Shown here: in pieces, positions 30,643 through 38,911 of the stretch
Layout of the letters: every line of letters begins with the position of its first letter
How positions within the stretch are numbered: the stretch's first letter is position 1
Source: Rhizobium metallidurans
GTDB lineage: Bacteria > Pseudomonadota > Alphaproteobacteria > Rhizobiales > Rhizobiaceae
Direction: 5' to 3'
Length of the DNA: 64,000 bases
Assembly (NCBI RefSeq): GCF_014196505.1
Contig: NZ_JACIDW010000001.1
Location: forward strand, 372,001 to 436,000
Made by a program: the position numbers and the translations under genes
The notes under the pieces: generated by a model
What the model was told of the DNA's origin: nothing
The model's database searches: none
Seen by the model: the letters and a program-made list of their open reading frames with translations, nothing else

Positions 30643-31413
30643 TTAAGAAATACAGTCAAGAAAATGAATATGCTGCCGCCCGTGATGCGGCGAACGCTCG
30701 ATATGGGCGCGCACGCCGAACACGTCGGCGATCAGCTCCTCCGTCAGCACCTCGTCCGCCGGGCCGACCGCGGCAAGCCGCCCCTGGCTAAGCACGGCAA
30801 TCCTGTCGCAGAACATGGCGGCGAGGTTCAGATCATGAAGCGCGACGATGCTGGTGATCGGCAATTTCGAGACCAGCGACAGGATTTCGAGCTGGTGCTG
30901 AATGTCGAGATGATTGGTCGGCTCGTCGAGCAGAAGCTCGCTCGGCGTCTGCGCCAGGGCGCGCGCGATATGAACGCGCTGACGCTCGCCGCCCGACAGC
31001 GTGTGCCAGAGCTGCCGCGACTTCCCGATCATGCCTACCTGCCGCAGCGCGTTGTCCACCGCCTCTTCGTCAACGGTGCTCCAAGGCGCCAGCGGACCAC
31101 GATGGGGTGTACGTCCGAGGCGCACGACCTCGGTCACCGTCACCTGCGTCTCGGTCGTGGCTTGCTGCTCGACAAAGGCGACGCGCTTGGCGATATCGCG
31201 ACGCGGCATCGTCTCGATGCGGGTATCACCGAGCGTAATGACGCCGCTCTTGACCTTGCGCAGCCCGCCGATCAACCGCAGCAGGCTGGATTTTCCCGAA
31301 CCGTTCGGCCCGATCAGGCCAAGCGTCTGGCCAGTTGGCACCTCGAGGCTCACGCCCTTGACGACAAGCACGCCTGACGTTGCCCAATGCACGTCGCTGA
31401 TGGAAATGCTCAT
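30643..31413 (-). CDS. btuD: B12/siderophore-type ABC transporter ATP-binding protein
   Basis: 256 residues. Walker A GPNGSGKSSLLRLIGG, signature LSGGERQRVHIARALAQ, Walker B LLLDEPTNHLDIQHQ and switch His in ALHDLNLAAMFC. This is the FecE/BtuD subgroup. The gene symbol rests on the upstream cobalamin riboswitch rather than on the protein itself, which cannot be told from iron-siderophore ATPases by eye. The ATG overlaps the permease stop by four bases. Confidence 0.88.
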   Translation of the reverse strand: MSISISDVHWATSGVLVVKGVSLEVPTGQTLGLIGPNGSGKSSLLRLIGGLRKVKSGVITLGDTRIETMPRRDIAKRVAFVEQQATTETQVTVTEVVRLGRTPHRGPLAPWSTVDEEAVDNALRQVGMIGKSRQLWHTLSGGERQRVHIARALAQTPSELLLDEPTNHLDIQHQLEILSLVSKLPITSIVALHDLNLAAMFCDRIAVLSQGRLAAVGPADEVLTEELIADVFGVRAHIERSPHHGRQHIHFLDCIS

Positions 31414-32450
31414 GCGGGTCGCCTCGCCTTGTAGAGAATGAGCGCGAATGCCGGCGCGCCGAAGAGCGCGGTGACCACGCCGATCGGCAACACCTGCTGC
31501 GGGACGATGACGCGCGAGACGATATCGGCGACCACCATGAAGATGGCGCCGGATATCGCCGTCGCCGGCAACAAGCGTCCATGCCCCGGCCCGACCACGA
31601 AACGCGCCGCATGCGGAATGACGAGGCCGACAAAGCCGATCGAGCCGACGATGCTGACCATTGTCGCCGTCAGCAGCGCGGTGAGTGCTAGAAGTGCGAT
31701 CCTGATGCCGGCGACTGGAATGCCGAGCGCCGCCGCCGCATCGGTGCCGAAGGTGAAGGCATCAAGCGCGCGGGCGTAGAGCATGCAGACGAGGAAGCCG
31801 CCGATCGCGACAGGGGCGGCGAGATAAACATCCGGCCAACGCACGCCCGCGAGACTGCCGAGAAGCCAGAACATGACACCGCGCGCCTGCTCGGCATTCG
31901 CCGACGTCGTGACGATATAGGACGTCAACGCGTTGAAAAGCTGTGAGCCGGCGACGCCGGCCAGGATGATGCGGTCAGTCCCGCCGCCGGAGCCGGCGGC
32001 GAGCAACGACACCAGCAGGAAGGCCGCGACAGCGCCGACGAAGGCGCCGGCCGAAAGCGTCAGGACCCCGTAGCCGAAACCGAGGATCATGACGGCGACC
32101 GCTCCGGTGGACGCGCCGGCGGAGATGCCGAGCACATAGGGCTCGGCCAGCGGATTGCGCAACAGCGCCTGCAGCACCGCGCCACATAGCGCCAAGGCCG
32201 CACCGGCGCTTGCGGCGACAAGCGCGCGGCTCAGCCGATAGTCCCAGATGATGCCTTCATGGATGCGGCTCAGTTCAAAGCCGGTGCCGAAGACACGGTT
32301 CGCCACGGCCTTGGCCGTCGTGGCGACCGGAATGGGAATCTCGCCGATCGACACGGCGAGACTGATGACAAGGCCCAATGCCGCGGCGGCAATAGCGAAG
32401 AGAAGCAGCAGCGTTCCCCATCCCCGGTGGGTTATCGACGCGTGCCTCAC
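31410..32450 (-). CDS. btuC: B12/siderophore-type ABC transporter permease (FecCD/BtuC family)
   Basis: 346 residues, about ten membrane helices as in BtuC. Conserved blocks: RLSRALVAASAGAALALCGAV, NPLAEPYVLGISAGASTGAV, GSIGFVGLVIPHAARFVVGP and the C-terminal IPQQVLP-like VPQQVLPIGVVTALFGAPAF. It forms the homodimeric channel. Four-base overlaps on both sides join it to the binding protein and the ATPase genes. Confidence 0.92.
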   Translation of the reverse strand: MRHASITHRGWGTLLLLFAIAAAALGLVISLAVSIGEIPIPVATTAKAVANRVFGTGFELSRIHEGIIWDYRLSRALVAASAGAALALCGAVLQALLRNPLAEPYVLGISAGASTGAVAVMILGFGYGVLTLSAGAFVGAVAAFLLVSLLAAGSGGGTDRIILAGVAGSQLFNALTSYIVTTSANAEQARGVMFWLLGSLAGVRWPDVYLAAPVAIGGFLVCMLYARALDAFTFGTDAAAALGIPVAGIRIALLALTALLTATMVSIVGSIGFVGLVIPHAARFVVGPGHGRLLPATAISGAIFMVVADIVSRVIVPQQVLPIGVVTALFGAPAFALILYKARRPA

Positions 32451-33478
32451 TTGGCGAGACCGAAGGACTTGATGCTCGCGGCAAGGCCTTCCAGGCCATC
32501 AATGGTGCGGATCGTCGGATTCATCGACTGCGCATCCATCTCGACGAAACGCCTGTTCTTCACAGCGTCGAGCTGGCTCGTGACCGGGTCCTTTTCCAGA
32601 AAATCGATCTTCGCCTTGGGATCGTCCGCGGTGTAGCGACGGCGGTCCATGTTGGCGATGACGATGACCGCCGGATTGGCCTGCGCGATCGTTTCCCAGC
32701 CGACCAGCGGCCATTCTTCCTCGGTGCTGACAACATTGCGGGCGCCGAGCGTCTTGAGAATATAGGCGGGAGCGCTGTTCTTGCCGGCGATGAAGGCATC
32801 GCCCGCCACTTCCTTGCTGGAGAACCAGAAAGCGATCGGCAGATCCTTTGCCGACCCGCCGAGCGACGCAGCGGCATCCGCCTCGCGCTTCTTCAAGGCG
32901 TCGATCAGGGCCGAGCCGCGATCCTGGACGTCGTAGATCTCCGCCAGCTCGGCGATTTCCCGATAGATCAGCTCCATGGTGAAGAGTTCGCTGCGCACGC
33001 CGTCGCCGCCGTTCGTATTGGTCTTGGCGACGCAATCGGCCGGCGAAACGTAGGTCTTGATGCCAAGACCGGCGAACTGCTCCCGCTTGCCGACCGACCC
33101 TTGCGTGCCGACGTGCCATTCGAACTCAGCCGCGACGAGATCCGGCTCCTGGCCGACGACGGATTCAAAACTCGGATCGTTGTCCGCCAGTCGCTTGATC
33201 CCCTTGTTGACCTCGGCATAGGCGGGCAGCACCGGTCCGACCCAGACCGCCGTCCCCACCACCTTGTCCGCAAGGCCGAGCGAGTAGAGAATTTCGGTCA
33301 TGCCCTGGCCGATCGACACCGTTTTCTTCGGCGCGCTGTCGAATGTCACCTGCTGACCGCAATTGGTGATCGTCAAGGGATAGGTCGTCGCCGCGGCCTG
33401 GGCGGACGGGAGAAAGGTCGTGAAAGCGCAAGCCGTCGCGATCGAAAGCAGCGCGGTTCGCAGGATGATGCGGTTCAT
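32447..33478 (-). CDS. btuF: B12/siderophore-type ABC transporter substrate-binding protein
   Basis: 343 residues from the ATG at 33478, with AGGA six bases upstream; the upstream start at 33490 is less likely. The signal peptide ends near PSAQAA. BtuF/FepB fold: TITNCGQQVTFDSAPKKTVS, GQGMTEILYSLGLADKVVGT, SFESVVGQEPDLVAAEF, NVVSTEEEWPLVGWETI and PAVIVIANM. First cistron after the cobalamin riboswitch and a possible 26-codon leader frame. Corrinoid uptake is inferred from the riboswitch; iron-chelate uptake would be the alternative. Confidence 0.88.
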   Translation of the reverse strand: MNRIILRTALLSIATACAFTTFLPSAQAAATTYPLTITNCGQQVTFDSAPKKTVSIGQGMTEILYSLGLADKVVGTAVWVGPVLPAYAEVNKGIKRLADNDPSFESVVGQEPDLVAAEFEWHVGTQGSVGKREQFAGLGIKTYVSPADCVAKTNTNGGDGVRSELFTMELIYREIAELAEIYDVQDRGSALIDALKKREADAAASLGGSAKDLPIAFWFSSKEVAGDAFIAGKNSAPAYILKTLGARNVVSTEEEWPLVGWETIAQANPAVIVIANMDRRRYTADDPKAKIDFLEKDPVTSQLDAVKNRRFVEMDAQSMNPTIRTIDGLEGLAASIKSFGLAK

Positions 33479-33607
33479 ATTGGTCCTCATGTATGGCTGA
33501 AGCGCGCAGCCGAATGGCTGCGGCTGTGAAACTCGAAGCGGAGACCGCCGCGAACGATGCGGAACGACACAGCAAAGCGCTCGCTCGATATCGTGCGGCG
33601 GCGAACG

Positions 33608-33688
33608 CTATCGCGGGATCACGGACATGAGAGTTACGGAGGGGAATAAAGCGGGACCGCGCCAGCGGTTGACGTCAAAAACCATCAT
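33608..33688 (-). CDS. Possible 26-residue leader peptide
   Basis: Small open frame (MMVFDVNRWRGPALFP...) between the riboswitch and btuF, with a good Shine-Dalgarno GAGAGGAG six bases before its ATG. The start lies in a perfect palindrome, CATCATATGATG (33683-33694), directly after a CCGGAC/GTCCGG hairpin (33702-33719). It does not resemble a protein I know. It could be the direct target of translational control by the riboswitch, or a chance frame. Confidence 0.35.
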   Translation of the reverse strand: MMVFDVNRWRGPALFPSVTLMSVIPR

Positions 33689-33737
33689 ATGATGCTCCTC
33701 TCCGGACAACCCCGTCCGGGATGGTGGACATTGTTTT

Positions 33738-33923
33738 GACGGCAGGTCTCCTGGCTTGCGAATATGCGCCTGACATCTGCCTTCCCACGAAGAGCTTTCG
33801 CAGTGGCATGGTGCTCCAGAAGAACACCACGAGGACATCAGGCAATCCGCTTACAGTTGCGGGGGCAGCCACGGTCTTGGCCCCATTCGGGTCATCCGCA
33901 CCGTGTTCCCTATTAATCCCGTC
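33738..33923 (-). promoter_or_regulatory. Cobalamin riboswitch (AdoCbl type) upstream of btuFCD
   Basis: Read on the minus strand, the conserved parts appear in order: P1 5-prime strand GACGG, AATAGGGAACACGGTGCGGA, the core GGCTGCCCCCGCAACTGTAA followed by GCGG, a CCACTG segment, GGGAAGG, and the B12 box GCCAGGAGACCTGCC (33741-33755) with the P1 3-prime strand CCGTC. It binds adenosylcobalamin and shuts expression when B12 is plentiful. A -35-like TTGACG (33983-33978) with a weak -10 (33961-33956) lies upstream. No U-rich terminator follows, so control is probably at translation initiation. Confidence 0.96.
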
Positions 33924-34011
33924 GGAAGTCATCCCTTCGGGAACCATCGAATGAGACTTAGGCGATCAGGCGCCAGGACGTCAAGCCATGGCGAACCGAC
34001 ATTCGGCGCGT

Positions 34012-34398
34012 TTATGGATTGGCTCGCAGGTAGCCGATCAGGTCGTCAATTTCCGAAGTCGTCCAGAGGCCGCCGAAGCTCATCTTCGTGCCCGGCACTT
34101 TCTTTTTCGGGCTGGACAGGAATTCCGCAAGCGCTGCCTCGTCCCAGACAAGTCCGCCGGCGCCGGCTGCTTTCATCGCCTCGGAATATCTATAGCCGGC
34201 CAAGCTGCCCGCGGGACGACCGACGACACCCTTGAGATACGGACCGAAGCCGCTGCGCTCGGAATCGACCGAGTGACAGGAGGCACAGGACCGGAAGGCC
34301 CGTCGTCCATTCTCCAGATCCTGTGCGGATACCGTGGATGTCATGACGAGCAGGCTGGTGATCGAACAGATCGATAAAAGGACTGGACGTTTTTTCAT
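34012..34398 (-). CDS. Class I cytochrome c, small periplasmic
   Basis: 128 residues. The signal peptide is MKKRPVLLSICSITSLLVMT, with cleavage near VSAQ. The single haem site is CASCH (C38, C41, H42). The probable distal ligand is M105 in PGTKMSFGG, the cytochrome c2/c550 pattern, and GPYLKGVVGRPAGSLAGYRYS is typical. It should carry electrons in the periplasm. Its partner is unknown: it stands alone between the riboswitch operon and the liv-type binding protein, all on the minus strand. Confidence 0.93.
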   Translation of the reverse strand: MKKRPVLLSICSITSLLVMTSTVSAQDLENGRRAFRSCASCHSVDSERSGFGPYLKGVVGRPAGSLAGYRYSEAMKAAGAGGLVWDEAALAEFLSSPKKKVPGTKMSFGGLWTTSEIDDLIGYLRANP

Positions 34399-34543
34399 GT
34401 GTCGATGGTCTGTCGTTGTGGTTCCGGTTGCCGATGGATCGCGCGGCTGTCACACGAGACCCGGCCTCGTCGTCTTGCACGGCGCGACCCGCGAACGACG
34501 CTGTTTACCCAACAAATCATCTATGCGCCCAGACCAGACTGGT

Positions 34544-34572
34544 GCGACATGGGAGCACAGCTCCCATGTCGC
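34544..34572 (-). repeat. Perfect 13-base stem-loop after the liv-type binding-protein gene
   Basis: GCGACATGGGAGC / GCTCCCATGTCGC with a 3-base loop, starting 8 bases after the binding-protein stop on the minus strand. No U tract follows, so it may protect the 3-prime end of the message or act as a weak terminator. It is the most stable hairpin in this part of the window. Confidence 0.75.
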
Positions 34573-34580
34573 CTGACGCA

Positions 34581-35840
34581 TTATTGCGCGGCCTTGATCT
34601 TGGTCACTTCTTCGGCGCTCAGCTCGCCGAGCGTGGTCACTTCGCCATTGGTGATCTTCCACAAGCGGAACGGACCGGTGATATCGCCATACTTGTCGAA
34701 GCTGACGGGGCCGATGACGCCCTCGTACTTCACCGGCTTGCCATCCTTGATGAGCTGCAGCGCCTTGGCGAACTCGGCCTTGCCGGCGTAAATGGGCGCG
34801 CCGCCCTCGGCGACGACCTCGGGCATCGCTGCCTTGATGGCGGCCGCATCGGCCTTGCCGGCCTTGGCGATCGCCAGCGCCACGATCGCGCCGGCGTCAT
34901 AGGAGCGGTCGGCGGCCGGCGCCGAAGGCGAGATGCCGCCGGAGAAGGCTTCGTAGTTGCCATTGAAATATTCTGTGGACGCCGTCGGGCTGGTGCCCGA
35001 GGAGGTGCCGTAGGCATTCTCCAGATACTGCGCCCCGACGCTTTCGATGAAGTCCTTGGAGTTCATGCCGTCGTTCAACAGGAAGGTCTGCTTGCCGCCG
35101 CCGGAAACCCAGGCGCGGGCAATGGTGGCGCCGTCGACGGGGGTGCTGACGAGATAGAGCGCATCGGGATCATCGGCCATGGCGGCGCTGGCTTCCGAGG
35201 CGTAGCTCGACTGCTTCTCGTTATAGGGCGTGGTCGAGGTGATCGTGCCGCCGAGCTTCTGGTACGCGGTCGAAAACTCCTTGACCATGTTGACGCCGAA
35301 GTCGTTGTTGACGTTGATGATCGCGATCTTCTTCAGGCCCTGATCGATCGCGAACTTCGCGGCCGCCGTGCCCTGCAGCGCATCGGACGTGATGGTGCGG
35401 AAGAAGACGCCGTTGGTTTTGCCGCTGCGGCCAAGCTCGGTCAGCGTCGGCGAAGAGGATGCGGGCGAGACCTGCACGACGCCGGCCGGCGCCGTCACCG
35501 ATGTCAGGATCGGGATAGAGACCGACGAGATGATGCCGCCGATGACGACCGGCACCTTCTTGATGTTGACGAGCTGGGTCGCCTGATCAACGGCGACGTT
35601 GCCCTGGCTCTGGCTGTCGCGCGTGTCCGCAACGACCTTACAGCCATTGACGCCACCGGCATCGTTGATATCGCGGAAGGCCATCTCGACGGACTTCGCG
35701 CCCGCCTGGCCATATTCGCCGGCCGGGCCGGTCAGCTCCATGACGAGGCCGACGGTGATGTCGCAATCGGCCGCGAACGTCGGCGCCGTGGACGCCGCAA
35801 GGGCAGCGACCATGGCGGAAAGCAGGAATGTCGTTTTCAT
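34581..35840 (-). CDS. Branched-chain-type ABC transporter substrate-binding protein
   Basis: 419 residues; the ATG at 35840 follows AAAGGGG. The signal peptide ends near PTFAA. Type I periplasmic-binding fold of the LivJ family: CDITVGLVMELTGPAGEYGQ, VIGGIISSVSIPILTSVTAP, VSPASSSPTLTELG, KKIAIINVNNDFGVNMVKEF and GITSTTPYNEKQ-like region. Although the family is named for branched-chain amino acids, members bind many amides, ureas and aromatic acids. It is last in the leftward arm, and its cognate permeases and ATPases are on the rightward arm (38102-41524). Confidence 0.93.
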   Translation of the reverse strand: MKTTFLLSAMVAALAASTAPTFAADCDITVGLVMELTGPAGEYGQAGAKSVEMAFRDINDAGGVNGCKVVADTRDSQSQGNVAVDQATQLVNIKKVPVVIGGIISSVSIPILTSVTAPAGVVQVSPASSSPTLTELGRSGKTNGVFFRTITSDALQGTAAAKFAIDQGLKKIAIINVNNDFGVNMVKEFSTAYQKLGGTITSTTPYNEKQSSYASEASAAMADDPDALYLVSTPVDGATIARAWVSGGGKQTFLLNDGMNSKDFIESVGAQYLENAYGTSSGTSPTASTEYFNGNYEAFSGGISPSAPAADRSYDAGAIVALAIAKAGKADAAAIKAAMPEVVAEGGAPIYAGKAEFAKALQLIKDGKPVKYEGVIGPVSFDKYGDITGPFRLWKITNGEVTTLGELSAEEVTKIKAAQ

Positions 35841-36889
35841 TTTTGTTCCCCTTTGTTGAGATTGTACTTCATGATGCTGCCGTGGCGGCCTTCCCGGTCC
35901 CGCTCCAGCGTATAGACGTCGCCGTCGAGCGGCCTTGATTGCGCAAGGATCGCATCGATCTCGGCTCTATCCGTTTCGCTGAGCGCGATATCGGCGATGG
36001 CGAGATTGGACTGCAAGTGATCCCTGTTGCGGGCGCCGACGATCACGGCCGCGACGCCAGGCTTGGTCAGCATGGCGGCGCTGGCGATGGTGGCGATATC
36101 GGTGTCGTGCCGGTCGGCGATCCCGCGCAGCGTCGATAGCAGCGCCTGGAACAGCTCCCAGCCGCCGAAATCGTCGATGATCAGCTTGTATTTCGTCAGC
36201 GAGCGGTTTTCGAGCGGGTGCTCCGGCTCCTTTTGGCCGAGCCAGCGATCGCCGAGGAAGCCGCCGGCCACGGTGCCGTAGCAAAAGAGCGCGAAATTCT
36301 TCTCCCGAGCGAGCGTCACCATCCGCTTCTCCGGGCGCCGGTCGAGCAGCGAATATTGCAGCTGCAGCGACGTGAAGGGCACGCCGGAGCCGATGATCGC
36401 CTCGATATGATCGCTATCGAAATTGGTGCCGCTGATCTTGCCGATCTTGCCGGCCTCATGCAGCTCCTTCAGCCAGCCCGCCGTCTGCAGCCAACCTTCT
36501 ATATCGTAAGCCCACCAGTGGAACTGCACGAGATCGAGGCAATCGAGATTGAGCCGCTTGCGCGAGGTATCGATGACGCCTTCCACGTAAGCCTTGCTGA
36601 TGGTGGGCAGCACCGTCAGATCTGGCACGAACTTGGTGTGGACGCGGATGCGCGACAGCGCCTCGGCGCCGCGCAGGTTCTTGTAGGCGACGCGGAAACG
36701 GCCGATCAGTTCCTCGACCCCGGTGTAGATGTCGGCGCAGTCGAAGGTGGTGATGCCGGCGTCGGCGAATGCGATCATGTCCTCGACGGCGCTATCGCCG
36801 TCGATCGTGCCGTGCCCGCCGGCCAGCTGCCAGCCGCCGCGAATGACGCGGGAGATTTCGTAACCGGGGGCAATGGTGATGCGCTGCAT
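35837..36889 (-). CDS. Aldo/keto reductase
   Basis: 350 residues from the ATG at 36889 (MQRITIAPGYEISRVIRGG); an ATG at 36910 that would overlap the upstream gene is possible. The catalytic tetrad of AKRs is visible as FDCADIYTG (Asp, Tyr), VHTKFVPD (Lys) and VQFHWWAYD (His). NADPH-dependent reduction of a carbonyl, or the reverse, is expected. It is a clear paralogue of the AKR half of the fused protein at 41529-42989, for example CYGTVAGGFLGDRWLGQ against AYGTLCGGFLSEKWLGQ. The stop overlaps the binding-protein start. Confidence 0.92.
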   Translation of the reverse strand: MQRITIAPGYEISRVIRGGWQLAGGHGTIDGDSAVEDMIAFADAGITTFDCADIYTGVEELIGRFRVAYKNLRGAEALSRIRVHTKFVPDLTVLPTISKAYVEGVIDTSRKRLNLDCLDLVQFHWWAYDIEGWLQTAGWLKELHEAGKIGKISGTNFDSDHIEAIIGSGVPFTSLQLQYSLLDRRPEKRMVTLAREKNFALFCYGTVAGGFLGDRWLGQKEPEHPLENRSLTKYKLIIDDFGGWELFQALLSTLRGIADRHDTDIATIASAAMLTKPGVAAVIVGARNRDHLQSNLAIADIALSETDRAEIDAILAQSRPLDGDVYTLERDREGRHGSIMKYNLNKGEQK

Positions 36890-36899
36890 ATCTTTCGGC

Positions 36900-37250
36900 C
36901 TATTCGTCATTCAAGGGAACCGCCGTGGTGGCGGCATGGCTGAAACGGCGCAGACCCGTGCGGGTAATCCTGAGCCGTGTCGAGCAATTGGGGTCCGGGC
37001 AAGCGACGTCGGCGTCCGTCGTCATCCAGTCGTTGCGATCCGTCGGGCGCTGCTTGGCCGCCAGCAGCGGCAGCACAGAGGAAAGCGAGTAGATCGAAAT
37101 CCCCTGTCCTTCCGGCAGGTACAGCATCTCGCCTTTGAGCTCGAAATGATCGCCCGGCCGGGCGCCGCAATAAACCGCGCCGCCCTCTGGAATGATCACG
37201 TCGACCCTGAGATCGAACAGGTCGAAGCCGTCGTCGATGGGTTCAGCCAT
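36900..37250 (-). CDS. TIGR04076-family protein of unknown function
   Basis: 116 residues from the ATG at 37250 (MAEPIDDGFDLFDLRVDVI); longer frames upstream overlap the regulator further. The C-GARPGDHFELKGEML, YSLSSVLPLLAAKQRPTDRN and CPDPNCSTRLRITRTG segments match my recollection of the TIGR04076 pattern, a small family often found beside aldo/keto reductases. The Cys positions may bind metal. It overlaps the GntR-type gene by 8 bases and precedes the reductase, so the three are co-translated. Confidence 0.75.
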   Translation of the reverse strand: MAEPIDDGFDLFDLRVDVIIPEGGAVYCGARPGDHFELKGEMLYLPEGQGISIYSLSSVLPLLAAKQRPTDRNDWMTTDADVACPDPNCSTRLRITRTGLRRFSHAATTAVPLNDE

Positions 37251-38001
37251 GATGGTCTCCCAACGTATTGCCTTCAGGCTCGGCGTCCAGCCGCCCGCGG
37301 ATGAGATCGAAGGAACGGCTAATGTCGTTGGAGAGCGATTGCATCGCGGCCTCGACATCGCGCTTTTCCAGCGCGTCGATCAGCGCCCAGTGATGATTGG
37401 TGGCGGCAAGTCCGCCTTGCTCGTCGTGAATATGCGCGGCCTTGCGGATGATCGCGCCCGATTGCAGCCAAAGGCTCTCGACGATCGGGATCAGCACCTG
37501 CGAGCGCGCCGCGTGATAGATGTGGAAATGGAACTGCTGGTTCAGCGCCGAGGTGACATGGCCGATGTCCTTGCCATGCTGCTCGAAAGCCAGGTCGCAA
37601 TCGACATTGACCTGCTTCAACACCGCGAAGTCGGCGCCCGTCAGATTGGGCAGCGCGAGCGCCACCATCTGGCCCTCGATCAGGATGCGGGCGCGGGCGA
37701 GATCGTCGAGACGTTCGCGGGTGATCAGCGGCACGCGAACCGAACGATTGGGCAGCGATTCCAGCGCCTGTTCGGACACGAGGCGGCCAAGAGCCTCGCG
37801 CACCGGCATCGTGCTCGTCTGCAGCCGCTCGGCCAGATCGACGATGCGCAAAACGTCGCCTGCGCCGAACATCCCGTTGATCAGCGAGTTGCGAAGCTGG
37901 GCGTAGACGCGATCGTGCAGCGTTTCGCGCCCGACTGGCGACAGCGCGTCGTCGCGCTCGGCCGGCTTGCTCGCATGGGCTCCTGCAGAGGGGACTACCA
38001 T
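37243..38001 (-). CDS. GntR-family (FadR/FCD) transcriptional regulator
   Basis: 252 residues from the ATG at 38001, with CGGAG upstream. Starts at 38070 or 38076 would place the operator-like palindrome inside the coding region. GntR winged helix: HDRVYAQLRNSLINGMFGAG, LAERLQTSTMPVREALGRL. The C-terminal all-helical FCD effector domain has Asp/His metal-site candidates (ARILIEGQMVALAL, LNQQFHFHIYHAARS, NHHWALIDALEKRD). First gene of the leftward arm. It probably controls both arms from the short region 38002-38101. Confidence 0.92.
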   Translation of the reverse strand: MVVPSAGAHASKPAERDDALSPVGRETLHDRVYAQLRNSLINGMFGAGDVLRIVDLAERLQTSTMPVREALGRLVSEQALESLPNRSVRVPLITRERLDDLARARILIEGQMVALALPNLTGADFAVLKQVNVDCDLAFEQHGKDIGHVTSALNQQFHFHIYHAARSQVLIPIVESLWLQSGAIIRKAAHIHDEQGGLAATNHHWALIDALEKRDVEAAMQSLSNDISRSFDLIRGRLDAEPEGNTLGDHHG

Positions 38002-38052
38002 CCAGCCTGCTCCGGGGAATGCCACTTTTTTCGGTTGCTTTTCACCATGGGG

Positions 38053-38072
38053 TGAAGTTTGATCAAACATCA
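38053..38072. promoter_or_regulatory. Probable GntR/FCD operator between divergent arms
   Basis: Perfect 12-base palindrome GTTTGATCAAAC (38057-38068), extended to TGA-N-palindrome-N-TCA over 20 bases with one mismatched pair. It lies in the 100-base gap between the regulator and the livG-type gene, where both promoters must be. Size and symmetry suit a dimeric GntR regulator. Confidence 0.65.
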
Positions 38073-38101
38073 CCAATCAAATCAAGAGGCTTCTTTTTTC
38101 C

Positions 38102-38911
38102 ATGCCTTTGCCAGTGCCAGACGCCCCATCGAAAGTGGCAGAACCCGCCAGAGCCGTGATCGACGCGCGCGAGTTGGTGAAGTCGTTTCAGGGCAATGTG
38201 GCCGTCGGCGGCATGTCGCTTAGGCTTGGCGAAGGCGAGATGGTCGGCCTCATCGGCCCGAACGGCGCCGGCAAGACGACGCTGTTCAATCTGATCGCCG
38301 GCAGCTTGAAGCCGACATCGGGCGAGATCTGGATCGGTGGCCGCGAGGTATCGCAGGAAAGCCCGGAGCGGAGAATTGGCCGCGGCGTCGGCCGCACCTT
38401 CCAGATCCCGAAGCCGTTTCTCGAAATGACCGTGCTGGAGAATGTGCTCGTCGGCGCGCAGGCGCGGGACGGCGAGCGGCTGTTCGCGAACTTCCTGCGC
38501 TTCGGCCATGTCAGACAGCAGGAGCGGCTGGCGATCGAAAAGGCGCGCGCGCTGCTGGAGTTCGTCACCTTGTCGGGTCTCGAGGGGCAACCAGCGAAGG
38601 TTCTCTCGGGTGGACAGCGCAAGCTTTTGGAACTGGCGCGGATACTGATGGCCGATCCGCAGGCGATCCTGCTTGACGAACCGGCGGCGGGCGTCAATCC
38701 GGCGCTTCTGGAAACGATCATGGAACGCGTGCTGGATTTGAATACCCAGGGCAAGTCGATCCTGCTGATCGAGCACAACATGGATATGGTGTCGCGGCTG
38801 TGTACCCGTGTCGTCGCCATGGCGCTCGGCAAGCCGCTGGCCGAGGGCACGCCGGCCGACGTCGCCTCAAACCCCGATGTCATCGAAGCCTATCTGGGAG
38901 CGGCGGCATGA
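38102..38911 (+). CDS. livG: Branched-chain-type ABC transporter ATPase (LivG-like)
   Basis: 269 residues. Walker A GPNGAGKTTLFNLIAG, LivG-specific RRIGRGVGRTFQIPKPFLEM (Q-loop), signature LSGGQRKLLELARIL, Walker B ILLDEPAAGVNPAL and switch His LIEHNMDMV. First gene of the rightward arm, overlapping livF by four bases. The symbol denotes the family position only; the substrate need not be a branched-chain amino acid. Confidence 0.93.
   Translation: MPLPVPDAPSKVAEPARAVIDARELVKSFQGNVAVGGMSLRLGEGEMVGLIGPNGAGKTTLFNLIAGSLKPTSGEIWIGGREVSQESPERRIGRGVGRTFQIPKPFLEMTVLENVLVGAQARDGERLFANFLRFGHVRQQERLAIEKARALLEFVTLSGLEGQPAKVLSGGQRKLLELARILMADPQAILLDEPAAGVNPALLETIMERVLDLNTQGKSILLIEHNMDMVSRLCTRVVAMALGKPLAEGTPADVASNPDVIEAYLGAAA

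Noticed and set aside
29695..31377. Plus-strand open frame of 560 codons across the methyltransferase and ABC ATPase genes
   Set aside because: Both minus-strand genes show complete family motifs and fit an operon. The plus frame crosses the gene boundary and matches nothing.
34399..34580. Search for a tRNA or small RNA in the gap between cytochrome c and the binding protein
   Set aside because: Apart from the 13-base hairpin there is no cloverleaf or promoter-terminator pair.
34416..35915. Plus-strand open frame of 499 codons opposite the liv-type binding protein
   Set aside because: It is an antisense shadow of a well-supported binding-protein gene, with biased composition.
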